A DNA stretch of 64,000 nucleotides from Parabacteroides sp. ZJ-118 (lineage in GTDB: Bacteria > Bacteroidota > Bacteroidia > Bacteroidales > Tannerellaceae). The stretch lies in the NCBI RefSeq assembly GCF_011038785.1, contig NZ_JAAKDT010000002.1:146048-210047 (forward strand). Direction: 5' to 3'. The notes beneath the pieces were generated by a model. It saw only the letters and a list, made by a program, of their open reading frames with translations, did not search any database and was not told the DNA's origin. The number at the start of each line of letters is the position of its first letter. Position 1 is the stretch's first letter. Below are positions 45,236 through 53,695 of the stretch, piece by piece. The translations under genes and the position numbers were made by a program.

Positions 45236-46513
45236 ATGAATATGACTACAGTGAAAAAGATGAGATGGTATGGTCTAGGCATCGTCATGGCTTGCCTTGC
45301 CCTTACGGACGTGAAGGCGCAATCGCCTTATGGCTGGCGGGGGCCGGAACGGAACGGTACCTATCCGGAAACGGGGTTGTTAAAAGAATGGCCTGTGGGC
45401 GGCCCGGAGTTGTTATGGGAAACGATGGATGCCGGTAAAGGCTATTCTAGCCCGCTGATCATGAACGATCGCTTGTATATCACGGGTATGAACGAGGATG
45501 AGACTCAAGAGATCTTTTCCGCCTATACCTTGGATGGAAAGAAGGTGTATGAGGTGCCCTATAGCGCACCTTGGGACGATACCTATCCGGAGACTCGTAC
45601 CACGCCGGCTATCGATGGCGATAAGGCGTATGTGATCAGTGGCTCCGGTGAGATTGTTTGTCTGGATATTAAGGAGGGTAAGATCGTATGGAAAGTAGAC
45701 GGTGGTACGCTTTATGGCCGTAAGACCGGCAATTGGGGAACTTCCGAATGTCCCTTAGTCTATGATGATAAGGTGATTTATACCCCGGCCGGTGATCAAA
45801 CCACGATGGTGGCTTTGAACAAGAACACCGGTGAGCTGATCTGGAAGACCAAGTCGTTTGGCGACACGGGGGCTTACGTCTCCCCGATGTTGATCAGTTA
45901 TAAGGGGAAACGTCAGATCATCGGCTCCACGGCAAAGCATGTGATTGGCGTGAACCCGGATGACGGAACGGTCGAGTGGTCGTTCGCTGATTGGGGTCCG
46001 AAAGAGGGTAAATGGGCCAATATCGCCCCGAACACCCCGCTGTTCAAGGATGGTAAAATCTTCTTCTGCCACGGTTATGATATCAACGGTGTCATGCTCC
46101 AGCTGAGCGAAGATCTGAAAAGTGTCTCAGTCGTTTGGCGCACGGACGTACTGGACACACACCATGGCGGTTACGTGGAGGTGAACGGCACAATCTATGG
46201 TTCTAACTGGATCAACAACAACCAAGGCAACTGGTGCGCGATCGATTGGAATACGGGAGAGAAAGGCTATGAGACCACTTGGTCGGGAGGCAAGGGCAAA
46301 GGCTCCATCATCGCCGCCGACGGCATGTTGTATTGCTATGATGAGCGCCGGGGTGCCGTGGCGTTGGTTCGTCCGGATCCTGCGAAGTTCGATATCGTCA
46401 GCGAGTTCCGTATCACGAAAGGCGTAGGACCGCATTGGGCGCATCCGGTTATCGTGAATGGCGTGTTGTATATCCGTCACGGGTTTGCTCTTATGGCATA
46501 TAAGGTGAAGTAA
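45236..46513 (+). CDS. Secreted PQQ-like beta-propeller (copy 2)
   Basis: 425 residues, paralogue of the preceding gene with the same signal peptide end and the same lead SPYGWRGPERNGTYPETG. About 150 bp of its 5' coding region (45284-45431) is nearly identical to copy 1, while the rest has diverged clearly. Blades: KEGKIVWKVDG, KNTGELIWKTKS, PDDGTVEWSFAD, NTGEKGYETTWSGG. A second ATG at 45242 is an alternative start. It is the last gene of the operon; a long palindrome follows at 46608. Function as for copy 1. Confidence 0.83.
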   Translation: MNMTTVKKMRWYGLGIVMACLALTDVKAQSPYGWRGPERNGTYPETGLLKEWPVGGPELLWETMDAGKGYSSPLIMNDRLYITGMNEDETQEIFSAYTLDGKKVYEVPYSAPWDDTYPETRTTPAIDGDKAYVISGSGEIVCLDIKEGKIVWKVDGGTLYGRKTGNWGTSECPLVYDDKVIYTPAGDQTTMVALNKNTGELIWKTKSFGDTGAYVSPMLISYKGKRQIIGSTAKHVIGVNPDDGTVEWSFADWGPKEGKWANIAPNTPLFKDGKIFFCHGYDINGVMLQLSEDLKSVSVVWRTDVLDTHHGGYVEVNGTIYGSNWINNNQGNWCAIDWNTGEKGYETTWSGGKGKGSIIAADGMLYCYDERRGAVALVRPDPAKFDIVSEFRITKGVGPHWAHPVIVNGVLYIRHGFALMAYKVK

Positions 46514-46607
46514 TAGAGTAAAGGCTTTTAGCTCTTTGACCGGGAATCTTTAGCATTCCCTCCTTTATGTATTAGCGTTCTCTTCTTGAGAGGCTGATCT
46601 TCTAACG

Positions 46608-46653
46608 ACTGTTACATGATCATCCATCAACTGATAGATGGTCATGTAACAGT
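46608..46653. repeat. 46-bp palindrome after the operon
   Basis: ACTGTTACATGA and TCATGTAACAGT are perfect inverted arms (46608-46619 and 46642-46653), with CATCCATC/GATAGATG partly pairing inside. A third segment, TTGGTGGATGATC (46653-46665), could pair with GATCATCCATCAA (46618-46630) instead. No T-run follows, so it may be a processing site or a bidirectional stop between the operon and metY rather than a classic terminator. Confidence 0.6.
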
Positions 46654-46716
46654 TGGTGGATGATCGCCTAACCGATAATCAAAGACATGCGCTATCGGTG
46701 TCACCGGATTGATACG

Positions 46717-48003
46717 CTATATTTTAGTGAGCGCTTGCTCCAAGTCCGCCATCAAGTCGTCTATATGCTCTGTCCCGATGGAAAGGCGGATCGTGCCCGG
46801 ATAGATCCCTTGTTCTGCCAGTTCCTTTGCGTTGAGTTGCGAGTGGGTGGTGCTGGCCGGGTGGATGACCAGTGATTTCACGTCCGCCACGTTCGCTAAC
46901 AGGGAGAATATTCCCAGGTTATCTATAAAGCGATGCGCGTCCTCTTGTCCGCCTTGTATCTCGAATGTGAAGATCGATCCCGCCCCGTTCGGGAAATATC
47001 GCAGGTACAGGCCGTGATTCGGATGATCGGCCAAGGCCGGATGGTTTACCTTCTTTACTTTCGGGTGGCTCTTCAAGAATTCCACTACTTTAAGGGCATT
47101 GGCTACATGGCGTTCCACTCGCAAGGAGAGAGTCTCCAAGCCTTGTAATAAGATAAAGGCATTGAACGGGCTGATTGCCGCCCCGGTGTCACGTAGCAAT
47201 ACGGCACGGATGCGAGTCGCATAGGCAGCGGGGCCTGCGGCATCTACGAAACGTATGCCGTGATAGCTCGGGTCTGGCTCGGTCAGTTGCGGGAACTTGC
47301 CGGAAGCTACCCAGTCGAACTTGCCGGAATCTACGATAATCCCACCTAATGAGGTCCCATGGCCGCCGATAAACTTGGTGGCCGAATGGACTACGATATC
47401 TGCTCCATACTCGATCGGGCGGATCAGGTAAGGTGTGCCGAAGGTATTATCTATGATCAATGGAATATGATATTTATGTGCGAGCGAGGCTACCGCCTCT
47501 ATGTCGATGAGGTTCGAGTTCGGGTTACCCAAGGTCTCGATAAAGACCGCCTTGGTATTCTGTTGGATCGCTTTCTCGAAGTTCGAGAGATCGCTCGGAT
47601 CTACGAACGTGGTCGTCACGCCATAAGCCGGCAACGTGTGTGCCAGCAGGTTGTAGCTGCCTCCGTAGATCGTCTTGGCGGCTACGATATGATCGCCCGC
47701 GCGGGTGATATTCTCGAAGGCATACGTAATGGCGGCAGCTCCGGATGCTACCGCTAATGCGGCTATGCCTCCCTCAAGGGCGGCGACACGTTGCTCGAAG
47801 ACGCTTTGCGTGGGATTGGTCAGTCGTCCGTAGATATTCCCCGGATCTTGCAGACCGAAGCGAGCGGCCGCGTGAGCCGAGTTATGGAATACGTAAGAGG
47901 TTGTTTGGTAAATAGGTACCGCACGCGAATCTGTAGTCGGATCGGCTTGCTCCTGTCCGGCATGAAGCTGTAAAGTCTCGAAATGCAAATTCTTTCTTTC
48001 CAT
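46717..48003 (-). CDS. metY: O-acetylhomoserine sulfhydrylase
   Basis: PLP enzyme of the Cys/Met metabolism family, making homocysteine from O-acetylhomoserine and sulfide. 428 residues from the ATG at 48003 ([17 protein letters not shown]); an upstream in-frame ATG at 48075 would cover the promoter. Motifs: [39 protein letters not shown] (split across the PLP pocket), and [15 protein letters not shown] with the PLP Lys. The C-terminus is [21 protein letters not shown]. The length and the QTTSYVF block favour MetY over cystathionine gamma-synthase. Divergent from the lrp gene, which may regulate it. Confidence 0.92.
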   Translation of the reverse strand: MERKNLHFETLQLHAGQEQADPTTDSRAVPIYQTTSYVFHNSAHAAARFGLQDPGNIYGRLTNPTQSVFEQRVAALEGGIAALAVASGAAAITYAFENITRAGDHIVAAKTIYGGSYNLLAHTLPAYGVTTTFVDPSDLSNFEKAIQQNTKAVFIETLGNPNSNLIDIEAVASLAHKYHIPLIIDNTFGTPYLIRPIEYGADIVVHSATKFIGGHGTSLGGIIVDSGKFDWVASGKFPQLTEPDPSYHGIRFVDAAGPAAYATRIRAVLLRDTGAAISPFNAFILLQGLETLSLRVERHVANALKVVEFLKSHPKVKKVNHPALADHPNHGLYLRYFPNGAGSIFTFEIQGGQEDAHRFIDNLGIFSLLANVADVKSLVIHPASTTHSQLNAKELAEQGIYPGTIRLSIGTEHIDDLMADLEQALTKI

Positions 48004-48048
48004 GATCGTATGCTTTAATAGTTTGTTTGTTCTTGAATTATTTTCCGG

Positions 48049-48079
48049 CAAAAGTATAGGAGATGGAAATATCAAACAA
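48049..48079 (-). promoter_or_regulatory. metY promoter
   Basis: On the minus strand TACTTTTG (48056 to 48049) with TTG (48079 to 48077) 20 bases upstream. It lies 46 bp before the metY start. Confidence 0.6.
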
Positions 48080-48107
48080 TATATTAGGGAAATACGGGAA
48101 ATAATTC

Positions 48108-48115
48108 TATATTTG
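48108..48115 (+). promoter_or_regulatory. -7 element of lrp gene
   Basis: TATATTTG, 66 bp before the lrp ATG. It faces away from the metY promoter, only 52 bp distant, so one Lrp-binding region could control both. Confidence 0.55.
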
Positions 48116-48181
48116 AACGCTTATAAAGAATAAAGCGAGTAAAAGAAAGATAAAAAGAACCTCATAAAAGAATATTTTTCC

Positions 48182-48643
48182 ATGGACACTCTGGATAAGA
48201 TCGATTTGCAGATTCTCCGGATTCTTCAAGAGAACTCCCGGCTGACGACCAAGGAGTTGGCGGCTCGCGTGAGTTTGTCCTCCACGCCGGTGTTCGAGCG
48301 TCTTAAACGCTTGGAGAATAACGGTTATATAAAAAAATACATAGCCGTGCTGGATGCCGAGAAGCTGAATCAAGGCTTTGTCGTATTCTGCAGCGTGAAG
48401 CTTATCCGGTTAAACCGGGATATCGCGGTGGAGTTCACCCGCATTATCCAAGATATCCCTGAAGTGACGGAATGCTATAATATATCCGGCGACTACGATT
48501 ATTTGCTGAAAATACATGCTCCCAACATGAAATATTACCAAGAATTTATCTTGAATGTGTTAGGCACGATCGATAGCCTTGGTTCCTTGAGAAGCACTTT
48601 CGTGATGGATGAGGTGAAGCACGCGTATGGAATCCATATTTAA
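48182..48643 (+). CDS. Lrp/AsnC family transcription regulator
   Basis: 153 residues. N-terminal HTH: LDKIDLQILRILQENSRL then TTKELAARVSLSSTPVFERL. The linker KRLENNGYIKKYIAVLDAEK leads to a RAM ligand-binding domain (VTECYNISGDYDYLLKIHAP). Such proteins sense amino acids. Divergent placement beside metY suggests sulfur amino-acid control, by context only. Confidence 0.92.
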   Translation: MDTLDKIDLQILRILQENSRLTTKELAARVSLSSTPVFERLKRLENNGYIKKYIAVLDAEKLNQGFVVFCSVKLIRLNRDIAVEFTRIIQDIPEVTECYNISGDYDYLLKIHAPNMKYYQEFILNVLGTIDSLGSLRSTFVMDEVKHAYGIHI

Positions 48644-48721
48644 GATCATCGTTTATTTCGTGATTACATCCGTTATTTTCGTTTTAAAGAACACTTAGGT
48701 TCCTCCCTTATATCGATCTGT

Positions 48722-48729
48722 TATATTTG
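48722..48729 (+). promoter_or_regulatory. -7 element of aquaporin operon
   Basis: TATATTTG, 46 bp before the MIP-channel ATG. No convincing -33 element. Confidence 0.5.
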
Positions 48730-48775
48730 AGTTGAATTTACATTATGATTATCTAACGAAATATAAAGATACCAG

Positions 48776-49591
48776 ATGAAAGCATTTGTAGGAGAATTAA
48801 TCGGAACTTTTGTATTGACACTGTTTGGTTGCGGATCTGTGGCCGTGGCCGTATTGTTCGGAGAGTATGGCAGTATATTTCAGATCGCTCTGGTTTGGGG
48901 CATCGGGGTAACGTTGGCCATTTATTTAACCCGTTATTTATCTTGCGCTCATTTGAATCCGGCCGTCACGGTGGCTATGGTGTTGAGCAAACGAATGAAG
49001 GCGAATAAGTTGGCTCCCTACTTGTTGGCTCAGTTTGTGGGTGCCTTCTTGGCGGGAGCCGTATTATACGGATTACTGTCGCCTACTATTTCCGCTTATG
49101 AGTTGGCACATGGCATTGTACGCGGGACGGAGGCTTCCGTTGATACGGCTCGCATGTTCGGCGAGTTTTATCCAAATCCCGGAGATGGTATAGCTGTGGT
49201 TTCCATGCCCTTGGCGATGGTGGCTGAGGGATTTGGTACTTTCCTTTTAGTGATGTTTATTTTTGCCTTGACGGAAGGTTGCAATGTAGGTCGTCCGAGT
49301 GACGCCCTGGCACCGGTGTTTATCGGTTTGTCGGTATCATCTATTATCTGCTTGGTCGCCCCATTGACACAGGCAGGTTTGAATCCCGCCCGTGATTTTG
49401 GCCCTCGTTTAGTCGCTTGGCTGGCGGGTTGGGGAGGAGCGGCTTTCCCGGATGCCTGCGGAGGTTTCTTCTTTGTCTATATTCTAGCTCCGATTGTAGG
49501 TGGGGTGGTGGCGGCCTATGCGCTTGTCTATGTGATAGAGCCTCTGATTGGTAAGAAGGGCAGCTCATGCGAATGTGAGGAACAAAAATAG
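48776..49591 (+). CDS. MIP channel, aquaglyceroporin type
   Basis: 271 residues, six membrane helices and two half-helices. First NPA motif in CAHLNPAVTVAM, second in GLNPARDFGPRL. The Asp after the second NPA-Arg is typical of glycerol-conducting GlpF-type pores, which also pass arsenite. An insertion between the halves (GTEASVDTARMFGEFYPNPG) matches GlpF-like members. The CobW-like gene starts 1 bp after its stop and an arsenate-reductase-like gene follows, with no glycerol kinase or dehydrogenase, so metalloid efflux is as plausible as glycerol uptake. Confidence 0.9.
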   Translation: MKAFVGELIGTFVLTLFGCGSVAVAVLFGEYGSIFQIALVWGIGVTLAIYLTRYLSCAHLNPAVTVAMVLSKRMKANKLAPYLLAQFVGAFLAGAVLYGLLSPTISAYELAHGIVRGTEASVDTARMFGEFYPNPGDGIAVVSMPLAMVAEGFGTFLLVMFIFALTEGCNVGRPSDALAPVFIGLSVSSIICLVAPLTQAGLNPARDFGPRLVAWLAGWGGAAFPDACGGFFFVYILAPIVGGVVAAYALVYVIEPLIGKKGSSCECEEQK

Positions 49592-49592
49592 A

Positions 49593-50717
49593 ATGACCGT
49601 AATAAACGAAATGGATATGAAACAAACAAGATTGATTTTAGTAGGAGGCTTCTTGGGAGCTGGAAAGACTACGCTCTTATGGGAGACCGCCTTGCGATTG
49701 ATGGAGAAAGGGTTGCGTGTGGGCTTGATCACGAACGATCAAGCGCCGGAGTTGGTGGACAGTGAATTGCTGAAGTTGTCCGATCTACGGGTGGCGGAGG
49801 TGAGCGGTAGTTGTTTCTGCTGTAACTTCAATGGCTTTACGGATGCGATCAAGGCAATCCGTGCCGAGGTATCCGCCGATGTGATTATCGCTGAGCCGGT
49901 AGGCAGTTGCGCGGATTTATCGGCTACGATCATACAACCATTAAAGCAATATTGGAACGCCGAGTTACGAATTTCTCCATTGACGGTCTTGGCCGACCCG
50001 AATCGCGTGGCCTCCATCTTGGAAGAGGGGAATAGTGGCTTGCATCCAGACGCGGCGTATATTTATAAGAAACAGTTGGAGGAGGGTGATATCATCTTGT
50101 TGAGTAAGTCGGATACATTGACAGCGGAGGAGGTCGCTTCTATGAGACGCCGTTTATCTGCGACTTTTCCTTCCGCTACGGTCTTGTCGGCTAGTGCACT
50201 GACAGGCGGCGAGGGGTTGGACGAATGGATAGATGCCGTCTTGAATCGCCAGGATGCGGGCAAGCGTTTGCTGGAGATTGATTATGATACTTACGCGCAT
50301 GGCGAGGCTGTGTTGGGCTGGTTGAACGGAACACTATTGTTGCATGGCGCAAGCGAGAATTGGGATGATTTCTTGAAGTCCTTGATGGTTGGCCTTGCCG
50401 CTAAATTCGATGAGACGGGTTGTGCCGTAGGTCATGTGAAGGTGATCGCTGAGAATGGCAAGCGTTTCGCCGTGGGAAATCTTATTGGTAAACAAGATAC
50501 CCTATCATTGAGAGGTTCTGCCGGAGCGGGAGAGGATCTCAAATTGATCGTAAATGCCCGGGTGGAGACTACGCCGGAGCGGTTGGACGAGATGGTACGA
50601 GAGGTGTTGCTTCTCACGATAGGCGGTAAATATAAGGAGGAGGTCGTGGCTTGGCGTTTCTTGCAACCCGGTCGTCCGAGCCCGACGCATCGTTTCACGG
50701 AGATTGTAGGATCTTAA
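49593..50717 (+). CDS. CobW/G3E-family P-loop GTPase
   Basis: 374 residues from ATG 49593; ATGs at 49611 and 49617 are also possible. GTPase motifs: VGGFLGAGKTTLLWE (P-loop), GSCFCCNF (CxCC metal-binding motif), ADVIIAEPVGSCADLS, and LLSKSDTL in the position of NKxD. The family delivers zinc, cobalt or other metals to client proteins. The C-terminal domain (about 250-374) is less like COG0523 and may be client-specific. The link to an aquaglyceroporin and an ArsC-like protein is unusual. Confidence 0.85.
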   Translation: MTVINEMDMKQTRLILVGGFLGAGKTTLLWETALRLMEKGLRVGLITNDQAPELVDSELLKLSDLRVAEVSGSCFCCNFNGFTDAIKAIRAEVSADVIIAEPVGSCADLSATIIQPLKQYWNAELRISPLTVLADPNRVASILEEGNSGLHPDAAYIYKKQLEEGDIILLSKSDTLTAEEVASMRRRLSATFPSATVLSASALTGGEGLDEWIDAVLNRQDAGKRLLEIDYDTYAHGEAVLGWLNGTLLLHGASENWDDFLKSLMVGLAAKFDETGCAVGHVKVIAENGKRFAVGNLIGKQDTLSLRGSAGAGEDLKLIVNARVETTPERLDEMVREVLLLTIGGKYKEEVVAWRFLQPGRPSPTHRFTEIVGS

Positions 50718-50742
50718 TCACGTTTTAGATAAATGAGGAAAG

Positions 50743-51267
50743 ATGAAAAAGTCAGGATTAAGCATTTGGGTGGCGTTATTAGGCATATTGTTTTTTGGGG
50801 TGAATCTCGAGGCTCGCGAGACTGGGACAAATGGCAAGCATGGCATCAAGGTATTAATTTTATGCACGGGAAATACATGCCGTAGTCAAATGGCGCATGG
50901 TTTCTTGGCTTCTTATGGCAAGGATCTGGCGGTCTATTCAGGTGGTGTAAGTGCTGGGAAACGAGTAAATCCGAGAGCCGTCATGGTGATGCGGGAAATG
51001 GGGATCGATATCAGTGATCATACTCCGTGTCAGGTAGATGAATATCTGAATGAGGATTGGGATTACGTGATCACGGTATGCGATCATGCGAAAGAGACTT
51101 GCCCTCTATTTAACGGTAAGGTAAAGCATCAATTGCACATGGGCTATGAGGATCCTTCCAAGGCCCAGGGTTCTTATGAGTTTATCATGAGTGAGTTCCG
51201 TCGTATCCGGGATCAGATTAATGATGACTTCTTCAAGTTGTATACTTCCATGGAAGAACGTAAATAA
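50743..51267 (+). CDS. ArsC-like arsenate reductase (LMW phosphatase fold), exported form
   Basis: 174 residues. The catalytic P-loop CTGNTCRSQMAHG has C41 and R47. C113 and C120 (CDHAKETC) have the seven-residue spacing of the redox pair in thioredoxin-coupled ArsC. All three Cys of that mechanism are present. Unusually, about 25 residues precede the domain and look like a signal peptide or membrane anchor (LSIWVALLGILFFGVNLEA), while ArsC is normally cytoplasmic. The third gene of an apparent operon with the channel and CobW protein. A tyrosine phosphatase role is less likely because of the extra Cys pair. Confidence 0.82.
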   Translation: MKKSGLSIWVALLGILFFGVNLEARETGTNGKHGIKVLILCTGNTCRSQMAHGFLASYGKDLAVYSGGVSAGKRVNPRAVMVMREMGIDISDHTPCQVDEYLNEDWDYVITVCDHAKETCPLFNGKVKHQLHMGYEDPSKAQGSYEFIMSEFRRIRDQINDDFFKLYTSMEERK

Positions 51268-51321
51268 GCCGTAGGTATCCTATTTTTGTCTTTTGTCAGG
51301 TTTTTCTTCCAAATATTTGTA

Positions 51322-51329
51322 TATATTTG
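51322..51329 (+). promoter_or_regulatory. -7 element of spoT
   Basis: TATATTTG at 51322-51329, 36 bp before the spoT ATG at 51366. This excludes an earlier in-frame start at 51327. Confidence 0.5.
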
Positions 51330-51365
51330 TGGCTACACAGTATAAAATATGGGAGGTGTAAAACC

Positions 51366-53651
51366 ATGGACGATACAAAGGACACAAAAGATATAAAAGA
51401 AACGGGCAAGGCCGTCTCCGCACGCTCTGCGGACGAACAAATGATACAAGATGGGTTCAATGCATTGTTGGGCGATTATTTGAAATCAAACCACCGCCGT
51501 AAGGTCGAACGGATCACGAAAGCTTTTAATTTCGCCAATCAGGCGCATGCCGGAGTGAAACGGCGTTCCGGCGAACCCTATATAATGCATCCTATCGCCG
51601 TGGCCCGTATCGTGTGCCGGGAGATGGGTTTGGGATCTACCTCTATTTGCTCTGCGTTATTACACGATGTCGTGGAAGATACCGAGTATACGGTGGAGGA
51701 TATCCGGGATATGTTCGGAGACAAGATCGCCCAGATCGTGGATGGCTTGACGAAGATATCCGGCGGCATTTTCGGGGAACAAGCCTCGGCTCAGGCTGAG
51801 AACTTCCGTAAGTTGCTGCTGACTATGAGCGATGATATACGAGTGATTCTAATCAAGATCGCAGACCGTCTTCATAATATGAGAACCTTGGGGTCTATGC
51901 TTCCCGCCAAGCAATTTAAGATCGCGGGCGAGACGCTTTATCTGTATGCCCCTCTGGCGCATCGTCTGGGCCTCTTCTCGATCAAGACGGAACTGGAGGA
52001 TTTGAGTTTTAAATACGAGCATCCGCAAGAATACGACTTCATCAGCGCTAAGTTGAAAGCGACAGAAGAGAACCGTAATAAATTGTTCGAGCGTTTCGCC
52101 ACTCCTGTGGACGAGAAGCTGAAAGCGATGGGGCTTCAGTATGAGATGCGTGCCCGTGTGAAATCGGTCTATTCCATTTGGAATAAGATGGAAAGCAAGG
52201 GGGTCGCTTTCGAGGATATTTATGATATTTACGCGGTTCGCATTATTTTTGATCCGCTTCCCGGGGTGGACGAGAAAAACCAATGTTGGGATATCTACTC
52301 GGTTATTACGGATATTTACCGGATTCGTCCCGACCGTATTCGCGATTGGGTGAGCCGTCCGAAAGCGAATGGCTATCAAGCGCTTCATCTGACCGTTATG
52401 GGGCCGGACGGACAATGGGTAGAGATCCAGATCCGTAGCCGCCGTATGGATGATATCGCGGAGAAAGGCTTCGCCGCCCATTGGAAATACAAGGAATCCA
52501 ACGTGGAGGAGGATACGGAATTGGATAAATGGATACAAACCATTACCGAGATCTTGGAGAGTCCGGACCCGAATGCATTGGATTTCCTGGATACGATCAA
52601 GCTGAACTTATTTACTTCCGAGATATTTGTTTTCACTCCGAAAGGGGATATAAAGACGTTGCCCCAAGGGGCTACCGCCTTGGATTTCGCTTATGCGCTT
52701 CACTCCGATATCGGTAATAAATGCATTGGCGCTAAGGTGAATCATCGCTTGGTGCCCTTGAGCCATCCGCTTTCCAGTGGAGATCAGGTGGAGGTCCTGA
52801 CTTCCCGTTCTCAGGAGCCTCAACCGGAATGGTTGAATTTCGTGACTACCGCTAGGGCTCGCGCGAAGATCGATGCCGTATTAAAGCGCATCCGTAAAGA
52901 GGTCGCTAAGCATGGAGAGATAAAAGTCCTTGATGCCTTCAAGCGTTCGGAGCTTGAGGCGAACACATCCCATCTGGATAAATTGGGCATGTACTTTGGA
53001 TTCTCTAAACGCGAGGAGTTCTTCTATGCGGTGGAGAAGGGGGATGTGGTTTTGCCCGAGAATTTGAAGAAGCTGTTGAGGGAGAAGACGGATAATGTCT
53101 TGTTTAAGTACGTGAAACAGGCGTTGGGTGTCGCTTCCAAGAAGATGAAACAAACCGAGGAGGAGGAGGCCAAGAAAGAGAAACCTAAATATGATAAGAA
53201 AAGGCCTTATCTATTGAAAGAAGAGGCTTTCGAGCGCAATTATGTGATTGCCGAATGTTGTAAGCCGATTCCGGGAGATGATTCTTTAGGCTTTATCAAT
53301 GACGATGGTAACGTAGTGGTTCACAAACGTTCCTGTCCGATCGCCATGCGCTTGAAAAGCAGCTTTGGCGAACGTATCTTGAATACGGTTTGGAGCAGCC
53401 ACATGAACGCCTCTTTTGAGGCCACGCTAGAGGTGAAAGGCATAGACTCGATAGGCGTATTGAATACGATCACGAAAACGATCTCCGAGGATTTCAACGT
53501 GAATATCATGCGCCTGCTGATCGAGGCGAAAGACGGCGTGTTCGAAGGCCGGATAAAGATGAAAGTTCATGACGTAGAAGATATCCAGAAAATGTGCGTG
53601 ACTTTGTCGAAGATACGGAATATCAAATCTGTCGGACGTGTAGCGGATTGA
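51366..53651 (+). CDS. spoT: Bifunctional (p)ppGpp synthetase/hydrolase
   Basis: RelA/SpoT homologue controlling the stringent response. 761 residues. HD hydrolase domain: HPIAVARIV, then LLHDVVEDTEYTVEDI and IKIADRLHNMRTL, so hydrolase residues look intact. Synthetase domain: DIYAVRIIFDPLP and GYQALHLTVMGPDGQWVEIQ. TGS domain: VFTPKGDIKTLPQGATALDF. C-terminal Cys-rich region (IAECCKPIPGDD) and ACT (FEATLEVKGIDSIGVLNTI). Starts at ATG 51366. In many Bacteroidota it lies right after mltD; here the terpenoid/redox block and others lie between. Confidence 0.95.
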   Translation: MDDTKDTKDIKETGKAVSARSADEQMIQDGFNALLGDYLKSNHRRKVERITKAFNFANQAHAGVKRRSGEPYIMHPIAVARIVCREMGLGSTSICSALLHDVVEDTEYTVEDIRDMFGDKIAQIVDGLTKISGGIFGEQASAQAENFRKLLLTMSDDIRVILIKIADRLHNMRTLGSMLPAKQFKIAGETLYLYAPLAHRLGLFSIKTELEDLSFKYEHPQEYDFISAKLKATEENRNKLFERFATPVDEKLKAMGLQYEMRARVKSVYSIWNKMESKGVAFEDIYDIYAVRIIFDPLPGVDEKNQCWDIYSVITDIYRIRPDRIRDWVSRPKANGYQALHLTVMGPDGQWVEIQIRSRRMDDIAEKGFAAHWKYKESNVEEDTELDKWIQTITEILESPDPNALDFLDTIKLNLFTSEIFVFTPKGDIKTLPQGATALDFAYALHSDIGNKCIGAKVNHRLVPLSHPLSSGDQVEVLTSRSQEPQPEWLNFVTTARARAKIDAVLKRIRKEVAKHGEIKVLDAFKRSELEANTSHLDKLGMYFGFSKREEFFYAVEKGDVVLPENLKKLLREKTDNVLFKYVKQALGVASKKMKQTEEEEAKKEKPKYDKKRPYLLKEEAFERNYVIAECCKPIPGDDSLGFINDDGNVVVHKRSCPIAMRLKSSFGERILNTVWSSHMNASFEATLEVKGIDSIGVLNTITKTISEDFNVNIMRLLIEAKDGVFEGRIKMKVHDVEDIQKMCVTLSKIRNIKSVGRVAD

Positions 53652-53675
53652 GTGTAGCGAAGTGTTTCGCTACAC
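53652..53675. terminator. Bidirectional terminator-like hairpin
   Basis: GTGTAGCGAA (53652-53661) pairs with TTCGCTACAC (53666-53675), a 10-bp perfect stem directly after the spoT stop and 20 bp before the convergent antiporter's end. Confidence 0.65.
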
Positions 53676-53695
53676 CCAATTGTATAAAAGCGCTA

